A DNA stretch of 64,000 bases from Thalassotalea loyana (GTDB taxonomy: Bacteria; Pseudomonadota; Gammaproteobacteria; Enterobacterales; Alteromonadaceae), in assembly GCF_030161435.1 (NCBI RefSeq), contig NZ_BSSV01000004.1:62001-126000 (forward strand), read 5' to 3'. Within the stretch, counting starts at the first letter, position 1; each line of letters starts with the position of its first letter. The notes below the pieces were generated by a model. The model was not told where the DNA came from. It did not search any database and saw only the letters and a list, made by a program, of their open reading frames with translations. The translations under genes were made by a program, and so were the position numbers. Positions 45,177 to 53,026 of the stretch are shown in pieces.

Positions 45177-45207
45177 AAAAAGCCTAAGTTTCAACTTGGG
45201 CTTTTTA
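45177..45207 (+). terminator. Terminator/attenuator between upp and uraA
   Basis: AAAAAGCCTAAGTT (from 45177) pairs with AACTTGGGCTTTTT (to 45206) with one G-T pair and a tiny loop, then ATTG. It separates upp from uraA and probably lets only part of the transcripts through. Confidence 0.85.
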
Positions 45208-45240
45208 TTGTCTCAACGTTAACTTTGTTACAGGCGAAGT

Positions 45241-46482
45241 ATGTTTAACAAACAAGATATTAATCTAAAGAATGCCATTGCAGGCCTACAAATGCTGTTT
45301 GTCGCGTTTGGTGCATTAGTGCTAATGCCATTAATCACAGGTTTAGATCCAAGCGTTGCTCTTTTCACAGCGGGTATAGGAACCTTAGCATTTCATTTTA
45401 TTACCAAGAATGCCGTACCTATATTTCTTGCTTCATCGTTCGCATTTGCCGCACCGATTACCTACTCGGTACAAACCTTTGGCTTACCGCAAACGATGGG
45501 AGCACTCTGTGCCGCTGGCGTCGTTTACATGCTATTAGCGATTACAGTCAAATTTAGAGGTACAGCATTTTTAGAGAGGCTATTACCGCCAGTGGTAGTT
45601 GCCCCCATCATCATGGTGATTGGTTTAAGTCTTGCACCTGTTGCCGTAAATATGGCGATGGGTAAAACTGGTGATGGCTCAGCCCAACTATTTCCCTATG
45701 AACAAGCCATCATAGTCTCAATGGTGTCGTTACTCACGACATTAGCGGTTGCTAGCTTGGGAAAAGGTATCTTTCGTTTGGTGCCGATTATCGCAGGTGT
45801 GATAGTTGGTTACATACTGGCATTTGCTATGGGCATGGTAAATACACAAGCAGTTGCAGAAGCAAATTGGTTTGCATTACCAAACTTCGTTGCACCTGAA
45901 TTTAGCTTACCCGCCATTTTATTTATGTTGCCAGTAGCGATTGCTCCAGCAATAGAGCATGTCGGTGATTTACTCGCAATCAGTAACGTCACCAACAAAG
46001 ATTACTTCAAAAAACCAGGGTTACATCGCACCTTATTTGGTGATGGTATTGCGACATCACTTGCATCAATGTTTGGTGGCCCACCTAACACCACCTACTC
46101 TGAAGTGACTGGCGCTGTAATGTTCACCAAAATGTTTAATCCAGTGATTATGATTTTCGCCGCGATTGCAGCTATTTGTTTAGCCTTTATTGGTAAGTTT
46201 GGTGTCAGTCTACAAACGATTCCGACACCAGTTATGGGCGGTATTCTAACGCTACTATTTGGCTCAATTGCCAGCGTCGGCATGAACTTGTTAGTCAAAG
46301 ATAATGTTGATTTATCGATTCAACGTAATTTAATTATTGTTTCAACAACCCTAGTCTTTGGTATTGGCGGAATGATGGTTGGTAGTGGCGAGTGGGCATT
46401 ACAAGGTATCAGCCTGTGCGGTGTTGTTGCCATTTTGTTGAATGTGGTTTTGCCTAAATCAGACGAAGAGACAAAAGCCTAA
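45241..46482 (+). CDS. uraA: Uracil permease
   Basis: A 413-aa NCS2-family nucleobase:proton symporter (E. coli UraA 429 aa) with about 14 membrane segments. NCS2 features visible are QMLFVAFGALVLMPLITG near the N-terminus, the EHVGDLLAIS segment (about 239-248) with the uracil-binding Glu, and the GGPPNTTYSEVTGAV motif (about 280-294). It acts with Upp in pyrimidine salvage. Confidence 0.95.
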   Translation: MFNKQDINLKNAIAGLQMLFVAFGALVLMPLITGLDPSVALFTAGIGTLAFHFITKNAVPIFLASSFAFAAPITYSVQTFGLPQTMGALCAAGVVYMLLAITVKFRGTAFLERLLPPVVVAPIIMVIGLSLAPVAVNMAMGKTGDGSAQLFPYEQAIIVSMVSLLTTLAVASLGKGIFRLVPIIAGVIVGYILAFAMGMVNTQAVAEANWFALPNFVAPEFSLPAILFMLPVAIAPAIEHVGDLLAISNVTNKDYFKKPGLHRTLFGDGIATSLASMFGGPPNTTYSEVTGAVMFTKMFNPVIMIFAAIAAICLAFIGKFGVSLQTIPTPVMGGILTLLFGSIASVGMNLLVKDNVDLSIQRNLIIVSTTLVFGIGGMMVGSGEWALQGISLCGVVAILLNVVLPKSDEETKA

Positions 46483-46487
46483 AAATG

Positions 46488-46525
46488 CAAAAGCCAAATG
46501 GTGTTCATACACTATTTGGCTTTTG
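46488..46525. terminator. Bidirectional terminator after uraA
   Basis: CAAAAGCCAAAT (46488-46499) pairs with ATTTGGCTTTTG (46514-46525). It lies between uraA and a convergent small gene and overlaps the stop codon of the latter. Confidence 0.85.
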
Positions 46526-46712
46526 ATAATGATCTCTCTAGCTCGACTTGAAAGTCATCGCAATACAACATTTCACCCAGTTCTTCTTGCTCAATATGTG
46601 CAACAGCATCGTCTAGTATCCGATGAATCTCTGAGTAATCTTGGTCGCTGTGAACATTCCTAGCAAATTTATTTACCAGTTCATTCAAACGCTTATATGA
46701 TGCTACATCCAT
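46512..46712 (-). CDS. Small conserved-looking hypothetical protein
   Basis: A 66-aa acidic, probably helical protein with no recognisable domain. It is preceded by a strong ribosome site (GGAGG, 6 nt before ATG) and ends in a bidirectional terminator, which supports a real gene over the overlapping rightward frame. No function is inferred. Confidence 0.65.
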   Translation of the reverse strand: MDVASYKRLNELVNKFARNVHSDQDYSEIHRILDDAVAHIEQEELGEMLYCDDFQVELERSLSKAK

Positions 46713-46790
46713 AGCGCCTCCAAATAGTATGAAAAGCTTCTAGTAAGTGTAGTTCATATAGACCTATTTAGTAGTGAATTGCTTCCCGCT

Positions 46791-47678
46791 TTATTGTGAA
46801 GAGACCGTAATTTTTTTCGCTAACGACATCGCAAGGTTATTATCGTAATACGCCGCTTCATTAATGAAGTGTGGGTACGCTTCGTAATCACCTTCATAAC
46901 AAATTTCACCACCATCAAATAACGTGAAAATTGGGTCACCTTTTACAATAGGTGTAAAGTCCTGATCTTGTACATTTTTATGCACCATACCAATGCGTTC
47001 ACCGGCTTCATCTTCAGGTAATTTCAAGCTTTCAATATAACGATACGCGGTGTACGACTCAGGTAAATCTTCGACTTTCTGCTCGTTAAATAACACAACG
47101 AAATCCAAAATATGCTGAGTCATATTTTCCATGTGATCAAGTACGTCTTGGCGAATGACAGACTGCGGTTGCGGACCAATTTCAACAATAACGCCTTGGT
47201 TGGCTATAGAGGCTAAAAAGTAATGTTCATCAAGGCTTACTTGATCTTCAAAGACGATGACAGCTTCTGGCATTTTTGCCAATACATACGCCCCTAATTG
47301 ACGATTAAATAAATCAGATTGAAGCAATATTAGCGTCGGTCCCATATTCGAGGTAGTGTTATGTAAATCAATAATGAAATCAGATTTAGCATCACCTTTG
47401 GGACCTAACTGCGCGTTAATGACCTTGGCTCGACTTTGTTCATAATTCGTCAATGTCTCATCAGCAAGATCACGTGCGATAAATTGCCTGTTTAAGTCAC
47501 AATCAATGTAACGTTTGTTTTCTTCATGGGCTTTTGTATTTGCAAATACAGTATCTACCGACAATCCATTTCGAGCGAGTAATTCAGGGCGTTTCTGCCA
47601 TTTTTTCAATAAATAGATTCCACTAAACTCATTTCCATGTGTACCACCAACAACGGCCACTTGCTCAATTTTTGCCAT
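46791..47678 (-). CDS. Aspartoacylase / N-acyl-amino-acid deacylase
   Basis: A 295-aa zinc carboxypeptidase-like enzyme of the aspartoacylase/AstE family. The zinc-site His and Glu are in GGTHGNEFSG (about 11-20), the substrate Arg in CDLNRQF (about 60-66), and the second zinc His in DLHNTTSNMG (about 104-113). The catalytic Glu is in GVIVEIGPQPQ (about 164-174). The length and GGTHGNE motif match aspartoacylase, which splits N-acetylaspartate, better than succinylglutamate desuccinylase. It stands alone. Confidence 0.88.
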   Translation of the reverse strand: MAKIEQVAVVGGTHGNEFSGIYLLKKWQKRPELLARNGLSVDTVFANTKAHEENKRYIDCDLNRQFIARDLADETLTNYEQSRAKVINAQLGPKGDAKSDFIIDLHNTTSNMGPTLILLQSDLFNRQLGAYVLAKMPEAVIVFEDQVSLDEHYFLASIANQGVIVEIGPQPQSVIRQDVLDHMENMTQHILDFVVLFNEQKVEDLPESYTAYRYIESLKLPEDEAGERIGMVHKNVQDQDFTPIVKGDPIFTLFDGGEICYEGDYEAYPHFINEAAYYDNNLAMSLAKKITVSSQ

Positions 47679-47772
47679 TAATAAAACCTCAATACGTTAC
47701 GCTAATTACTTTCCTTGTAGTTTACGTGAATCTGTCTGCTTAACTAGTATTAGTTGTTATAAGGTAGCAAAA

Positions 47773-47805
47773 AAAGACAAAAAAAAGCGGTAGGGTTACT
47801 ACCGC
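47773..47805 (-). terminator. Terminator of the CobN-like operon
   Basis: GCGGTAG (47787-47793) pairs with CTACCGC (47799-47805). Read leftward it is followed by TTTTTTTTG. It lies 49 bp beyond the CobN-like stop. Confidence 0.9.
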
Positions 47806-47853
47806 TAAAACATGAACCAGCCTGTGATCAAAAGCTTAGGTTCTAGGAGAAGG

Positions 47854-50800
47854 TTAAGCCGCTTGTTTCAATGGCTCAACATGTCGGGCTAAGTGAACGA
47901 CTTTAGGTTTTCTTAGCCAGTCATAACCAAAGCCGAATAGGAAAATCGCAATCAATAAGTACAACGCTACATAGTCCTCTTCGACCTCTTGTGTTTGAAC
48001 TTGCTCTTCAAGTTTTTGACCGCTAACTTGTTGAGTCTGCGGCGCGGCTTGCGCTTGAGCATTCGCGAGTGCATTAGCTAACGCTTGCGACAATGGTGTC
48101 ATGCCAAAGCCCGCTGACGTTGCATCCATGTACTCATTAAACTTTTCGTTCTGTGACGCGACATCAAACTCGGCAGCAATCTCAGTGTATGTTTCCACCA
48201 TTTTCTTCAGTGTTTCTTCATCAGCTTGCCAGTAGCCTTTGCGCACAGCTTCTAGCATTCGCTCTAAGATTTGAGCGAGGGATTCAGGATTTGCCTGCTT
48301 GAAGAATTCACGCATGTCCATTTGGTATTTATCTTCGACATAGACTTCGAAAAACTCCTGCCACTGATCATCACGAATAGCTTCTGGTGTCATAACCTCC
48401 CAGCCCCACATGTTATTCATGCGGTCTAAAATTGCGGTAGCACCAGCATAACCAGAGTCCTGCATTGCTTTTATCCAGCGAGGGTGGAAATAGCGAGAAC
48501 GCATTTCTTGGTTAACAAACTCATCTAAGGTTTGGGTTTTAAGTTGATCTTTTTTACGTAAATTCGATACGTACATTTCAGGTGTTTTGCCATCTAAATG
48601 ACGCACAGCTAAGCCAATTCCACCAAAATATTGGAACGGATCGTCATTGGTCATCAAGGCATAAAGGTTGGTTGAACGCGAGAAAATCACACCATCAGTA
48701 CCTGATAATACTTTGTTGTATAAACCTTCACCGTCACCAAAGGTATCGCCAACATTTTCAGACCAACGTTTTTCATCATAACCGAACGCGTAGCCCATTC
48801 TGTCTAAGTAAAGATTTGCCAGTTTGTCGTCACTTTCCCATGTATCTGACGCCAATGAACTTGCGGCAAGACCAGTACCGTAATTGCCCGTTTCGTTAGA
48901 GAAAATACGAATAGATGACAGATAATTAGCATCTTCTTCTGACTTTCCTTTATCTAACAACTCCTGCTTCAACGCATTCGCATGCCGATAAACAAAGTTG
49001 TTTTCTTCCTTCATTTTCGCGACTTTATCAATCGCTTTTGCAAGCCATAACATCACGTTCGGGAAGGCATCACGGTATAAGCCAGTTGCAGAAATAACAA
49101 CATCGATACGTGGACGCTTCAACTCACTCATTGGAATCACTTCAGTATCGACAACATTACCTTGTCTATTCCATTTAGGTTTTAAACCAAGTGCATGAAG
49201 GATCTGTGCTTCTAACGCGCCTTGATGACGCATGGTTTCAAGCGACCACAATGAAAATGCTAGTTTTTCTGGATACTTACCATGTTTTTCCACATAGGCA
49301 TCAATGGTTTGATTCATTAACGTAACACCGGCATCGTAAGCTTCCTTCGATGGCACTTTTGCAGGGTTAAAACCAATTAAGTTACGACCCGTTGGCGCTG
49401 CATTTGGGTTGCGAATAGGGTCACCACCATAGCTCACTGGAATGTAATTAGCCTCAAGTGCCGACATTAAATTCGTTATTTCAGCGATACCTTGGAAGTT
49501 ATCCCAGTATTCCTTCGCCAACGTTAAATCTTGCGTTAGTTGTTCATCTAAATCAGTCAAAGCTTCAGGTGTTTTAACGAATGTATTGATTAACTGAAAG
49601 CCATCTAACGCTTCAAGCTTTTTAACATTACGCTCGTCAAATTTTTCAGTATCAGCAATCGCTAAGCCGTGCTCAACTTCATAGGCGGCAGCACGTGTAG
49701 TAAAATCATCACCAAGCATTTGTAGCATGGTTGAATACAGGTGAGCTTCAACAGGTAATTTACCAAAAATGTGAATACCCAGTGGTTGGCTCATTTGCGC
49801 CAAAGCATTTAAGTGATCTTGAATTCGTGCAATTTGCGCATCAAAATCATTCGTTAGCTCTTGTTCGCTCATTGACAAGTCGTTCAACATATTGAGCTTA
49901 ATTGCCATCGCGATAACTTCTGCTTTCGTGTTGGCTTTGGTTTGCCCCTCTTCAAGCATCATATAGTTGGCAATTTTTTCATTTAAATCTGCAACTTCAA
50001 CATAAAGACCTGCTTTAGCAAAGCCTGGTGTTAAATGGCTGATCATTGTTGCACGACCACGACGTTTTGCCTGCATCGCTTCACCAACATTATCAATAAT
50101 GTATGGGTAAAATACTGGCTTGTTACCAATGGCTAAGCTTGGCGCGTCGTAAACCGATAGACCACGCTCTTTACCTGTCAGCCACTCTTGCGAACCATGT
50201 GTACCTAAATGAATGTATGCGTCAGTGCCAAAAGTTTCACGAGCGAATAAATAGATTGCAAGGTAACTGTGGTTAATCGGAGTTTTTGTTGAATGATAGA
50301 GCGACGAATGCTCTTCTTGCGTTTCGCCACGCACACCTTGTGGTAAAACAATCATATTGCCTAAGTTCATTCTTGGGATAACGAATGCTTTGACTTGTTC
50401 ACCGTTGATTGTTGCTTCACGCAACATACCGCTTTCTTCTGGGTTACCCCAGCGTTCAACAATTGGCGCAGTTACCGTTTCAGGTAACGCATTGAACCAA
50501 GAGAGGTAAGTTTCAAGTGGCATGTACTCCGCTAAATCTTGCTCAATAAGTGCTTCTGCATCTTCGCCACGGTAGTATGGACGTAACAACTTGCCAGCAG
50601 ATTCAATTAAATACTCGCTACTTTTTACATCGATATTGTAGCCTTTATCCTTCATTGCTATTGCAATCTGCTCAATCGACGAAGGCACATCCAGAAATGC
50701 TGCGCCAATGTTTTTCTCACCCGGAGGGTAGTTCCAAATAAAGGTCGCTACTTTTTTATCGGCGTTGGCAATATGAGCCAAGTTAGCATGGTTGTATGCT

Positions 50801-51930
50801 CGCTCAACAAATGCATTTAATTGATAGTCGATAGCGACTTTAGCGCCCTTTTCATTAGCCGCGATAATAGTTGGATCCGCACTACCTGTATCTTCCGGCA
50901 TAACAAGGAAAAATGGAGTAAGCGATGGTGAAATGCCAGCGTGGTCTTCTTCAAACTGTGCTTGGTCACCTTCTGTGTAGTTCAATGCGTGTAACACAGG
51001 AACACCGAGTTTTTCAAACTCACCACGACGTTTTTCTACGTAATGTAGTGAGCGATAATTCACTAACAAATCAACACGTGGCGTGCCGTCGTCGAGTGCC
51101 AGTAAATCGGTATAATTTAACGCTTCGTCATTACCTTCAAAGAAGAAACCGAATGCTTTACCGCCTTTGTCTTCAATACCTTTTATCATGGCATCAACAA
51201 TTTGTTGCTGTTCATAGTCAACAACACTTCGGTGCATCCCTATAGCAATAACAACTTGTTTTTCTTGCGGTGCGAGGAAGTCAAAAAAAGCGTCTTCATC
51301 CGCCGTTACTTGGCCTTCAAATTGACTATGATATAAGCCAACGTTAGGCACAATAAATGGAGGTTGTGCTTCTGTTTTTGCAAGCGATAAAATTTCATCC
51401 GAGACTAAATACATCATTTGCTGATAGTTATAACGACCAGCATTTTTGTAGTACTGGCCTATCAACTGATGGTTCTCTTCACTCAGCCCTTGGTTCATTT
51501 TTTCATTGGCTAAGTCGCCCAAGGATACAACGGGTACATTAGGGAATTTAGGTAGCATCGGCTCGTATTTAGCAAACATAAATTTGCTCAACGCAGGATT
51601 AATCCCATCCATTAGGATAAGCGATGCCTCACTCCAATCCTTATTTAACTGATCGTCATCTTTGCCTTTAGTTGAATAAACCACCAACTCAAAAGGCTGG
51701 TCTTTCGCTAAACTTTTGAGTAACTCACCTTTTGGTTTTGAAGCATGAGAAGACATCATAAGTAAAACTTGTGGTTTAACGTCAGTCACTTCATCTGCCT
51801 GCGCATAATTCACCATGAGCATTGCCCAAAACGTGGCAAAAATCAGTGCGAGACTCGTCAAAACGGTAACCAAATATGGCGTTGCATTAACTAATGCCGT
51901 TGATAACTTTTCTTTAATCACTTTCAACAT
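47854..51930 (-). CDS. Membrane-anchored CobN/BchH-like chelatase (HmuS-like)
   Basis: A 1358-aa protein of the CobN / magnesium-chelatase H family. Unlike cytosolic CobN it starts with a hydrophobic segment (about 18-40, ending YAQADE) and ends with a membrane helix (about 1320-1338, YVALYLLIAIFLFGFGY) and a basic tail, so the chelatase body should sit in the periplasm. Family motifs include HLGTHGSQEWLTGKE (about 563-577) and IDVVISATGLYRDAFPNVMLWL (about 945-966). No CobS/CobT or other cobalamin genes are near. It is 2 bp behind the DUF2149 gene, in an operon divergent from a Fur-box-flanked TonB receptor. In Bacteroidetes hmu loci the equivalent gene (hmuS) works on haem. Confidence 0.85.
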   Translation of the reverse strand: MLKVIKEKLSTALVNATPYLVTVLTSLALIFATFWAMLMVNYAQADEVTDVKPQVLLMMSSHASKPKGELLKSLAKDQPFELVVYSTKGKDDDQLNKDWSEASLILMDGINPALSKFMFAKYEPMLPKFPNVPVVSLGDLANEKMNQGLSEENHQLIGQYYKNAGRYNYQQMMYLVSDEILSLAKTEAQPPFIVPNVGLYHSQFEGQVTADEDAFFDFLAPQEKQVVIAIGMHRSVVDYEQQQIVDAMIKGIEDKGGKAFGFFFEGNDEALNYTDLLALDDGTPRVDLLVNYRSLHYVEKRRGEFEKLGVPVLHALNYTEGDQAQFEEDHAGISPSLTPFFLVMPEDTGSADPTIIAANEKGAKVAIDYQLNAFVERAYNHANLAHIANADKKVATFIWNYPPGEKNIGAAFLDVPSSIEQIAIAMKDKGYNIDVKSSEYLIESAGKLLRPYYRGEDAEALIEQDLAEYMPLETYLSWFNALPETVTAPIVERWGNPEESGMLREATINGEQVKAFVIPRMNLGNMIVLPQGVRGETQEEHSSLYHSTKTPINHSYLAIYLFARETFGTDAYIHLGTHGSQEWLTGKERGLSVYDAPSLAIGNKPVFYPYIIDNVGEAMQAKRRGRATMISHLTPGFAKAGLYVEVADLNEKIANYMMLEEGQTKANTKAEVIAMAIKLNMLNDLSMSEQELTNDFDAQIARIQDHLNALAQMSQPLGIHIFGKLPVEAHLYSTMLQMLGDDFTTRAAAYEVEHGLAIADTEKFDERNVKKLEALDGFQLINTFVKTPEALTDLDEQLTQDLTLAKEYWDNFQGIAEITNLMSALEANYIPVSYGGDPIRNPNAAPTGRNLIGFNPAKVPSKEAYDAGVTLMNQTIDAYVEKHGKYPEKLAFSLWSLETMRHQGALEAQILHALGLKPKWNRQGNVVDTEVIPMSELKRPRIDVVISATGLYRDAFPNVMLWLAKAIDKVAKMKEENNFVYRHANALKQELLDKGKSEEDANYLSSIRIFSNETGNYGTGLAASSLASDTWESDDKLANLYLDRMGYAFGYDEKRWSENVGDTFGDGEGLYNKVLSGTDGVIFSRSTNLYALMTNDDPFQYFGGIGLAVRHLDGKTPEMYVSNLRKKDQLKTQTLDEFVNQEMRSRYFHPRWIKAMQDSGYAGATAILDRMNNMWGWEVMTPEAIRDDQWQEFFEVYVEDKYQMDMREFFKQANPESLAQILERMLEAVRKGYWQADEETLKKMVETYTEIAAEFDVASQNEKFNEYMDATSAGFGMTPLSQALANALANAQAQAAPQTQQVSGQKLEEQVQTQEVEEDYVALYLLIAIFLFGFGYDWLRKPKVVHLARHVEPLKQAA

Positions 51931-51932
51931 GA

Positions 51933-52280
51933 TTATTTCCCTTCACTTGCTTGCGAATCATCCGCACCCTGCTCATTCTCAGGGACATAAACAAAACTAC
52001 CGTCTGCCATTTTGTAGGCCACACCTGCACGCATACCTTCACCAGTTCCAATTTCACCTGTTGATTTGTACTGCTTGATTTCCTTACCTTTTTTAACAAT
52101 TACTTCCATGTTCGGTTTACCCGCGTTTTTCACCACGGTGACATCGTCATCATTGAATACATTTAATGGGTTCTGCGCTAATGCAATCATCAGTGCGGCA
52201 ATAATCACCAAGAAAACATCAACGAGGTTTACCGCACTCACAATCGGGTTTAATTCTTCATCGTCATCTAAAAAACGCAC
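51933..52280 (-). CDS. DUF2149 protein (ExbD-like topology)
   Basis: A 115-aa protein with one membrane segment (about 18-37, LVDVFLVIIAALMIALAQNP) and a periplasmic C-terminal domain (GTGEGMRAGVAYKMADGSFVYVPE). DUF2149 proteins accompany ExbB-like and CobN-like genes in haem loci. The topology recalls ExbD, including an Asp (Asp21) near the start of the helix. It lies 2 bp from both neighbouring genes. Confidence 0.82.
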   Translation of the reverse strand: MRFLDDDEELNPIVSAVNLVDVFLVIIAALMIALAQNPLNVFNDDDVTVVKNAGKPNMEVIVKKGKEIKQYKSTGEIGTGEGMRAGVAYKMADGSFVYVPENEQGADDSQASEGK

Positions 52281-52282
52281 AA

Positions 52283-52810
52283 TTAAGCCTCTTTTAACTT
52301 ACGAATGTTGATCAATTCATTAGCGCACCAGCGCTTTTTAACTGACGCTGGCCAGAAAGTAATTGAAGAAATAACGAGGCCCCAAATAACGGCTGCGAAG
52401 GCAATAATTAAGTTTTCACTAATGCCTTGTATATTTCCATCAGCCAGAGCTTGTAGCGCCGGCCCCATCGGAATCATGGTTGCAATAAGCCCTAACATTG
52501 GCGCAACGCGTGTCACAATTCTTAGTGTTTCAAGTTCTTTTAATGCGACAACTTCAAGCTCGTCTTCGCTTGCTTGCGGGTTATTAATGAAATAATTATG
52601 AATTGGAAATCCTTTAATTGTGCTAGCTTCCAGGCTTGTAATTTGGCGCACATAGTCAATTCGATTTTTACGACGTGTCACTAATTGAGCGACAAAGCGG
52701 CCGGCAGCAAATAGCGCGTAAATCATTAGTAGGACAATTAGAATTAACACAGGTGTCATTAACATTGTTGACACTTGCGACATACTTAATTCAATCATTT
52801 CAATAGTCAT
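52283..52810 (-). CDS. MotA/TolQ/ExbB proton channel family protein
   Basis: A 175-aa inner-membrane protein: a first helix at about 12-36, a cytoplasmic loop, then two helices in the family's typical region RVAPMLGLIATMIPMGPALQAL (about 103-124) and NLIIAFAAVIWGLVISSITFW (about 134-154). This is the ExbB/TolQ fold using proton flow. I place the start at the ATG at 52810, with GGAG 12 nt upstream; a TTG at 52828 is possible. First gene of the leftward operon, 85 bp from the Fur box. Confidence 0.85.
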   Translation of the reverse strand: MTIEMIELSMSQVSTMLMTPVLILIVLLMIYALFAAGRFVAQLVTRRKNRIDYVRQITSLEASTIKGFPIHNYFINNPQASEDELEVVALKELETLRIVTRVAPMLGLIATMIPMGPALQALADGNIQGISENLIIAFAAVIWGLVISSITFWPASVKKRWCANELINIRKLKEA

Positions 52811-52894
52811 TTTTGTTGTTATCTCCAAACACTAAAAACCAAAGTTGGTACATTTCATTTGCCAGCATTCTATAGAAAGAAAAAAACAATTACA

Positions 52895-52919
52895 ACAAAT
52901 GATAATTATTCTCATTTGT
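52895..52919. promoter_or_regulatory. Fur box between the ExbB-like and TonB receptor genes
   Basis: A 25-bp near-perfect palindrome (one mismatched pair), running from ACAAATGATAA to CTCATTTGT. Its core TGATAAT-T-ATTCTCA matches the 7-1-7 Fur consensus TGATAAT-N-ATTATCA at 13 of 14 positions. Placed in the 216-bp divergent region, it should repress both units when iron is plentiful. Confidence 0.88.
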
Positions 52920-53026
52920 GTTTACATTTGAATTTCGATCGGTTATGTTGAAAAAAGACGTTAAGCCAAGCGCTTAAAAAACAAACATTTTTGAACAAGT
53001 AAAATACGTATAGGATTTAAAGACTC

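Noticed and set aside
46442-46663. Rightward frame overlapping the end of uraA
   Set aside because: It overlaps uraA, a terminator and the leftward small gene that has a GGAGG ribosome site.
48582-51542. Several rightward frames of 60-106 codons inside the CobN-like gene
   Set aside because: They are opposite-strand images of a long well-supported gene, without homology or start signals.
47854-51930. Cobalamin biosynthesis CobN
   Set aside because: There is no CobS, CobT or other cob gene nearby, the protein carries membrane anchors at both ends, and the Fur box and TonB receptor point to iron or haem.
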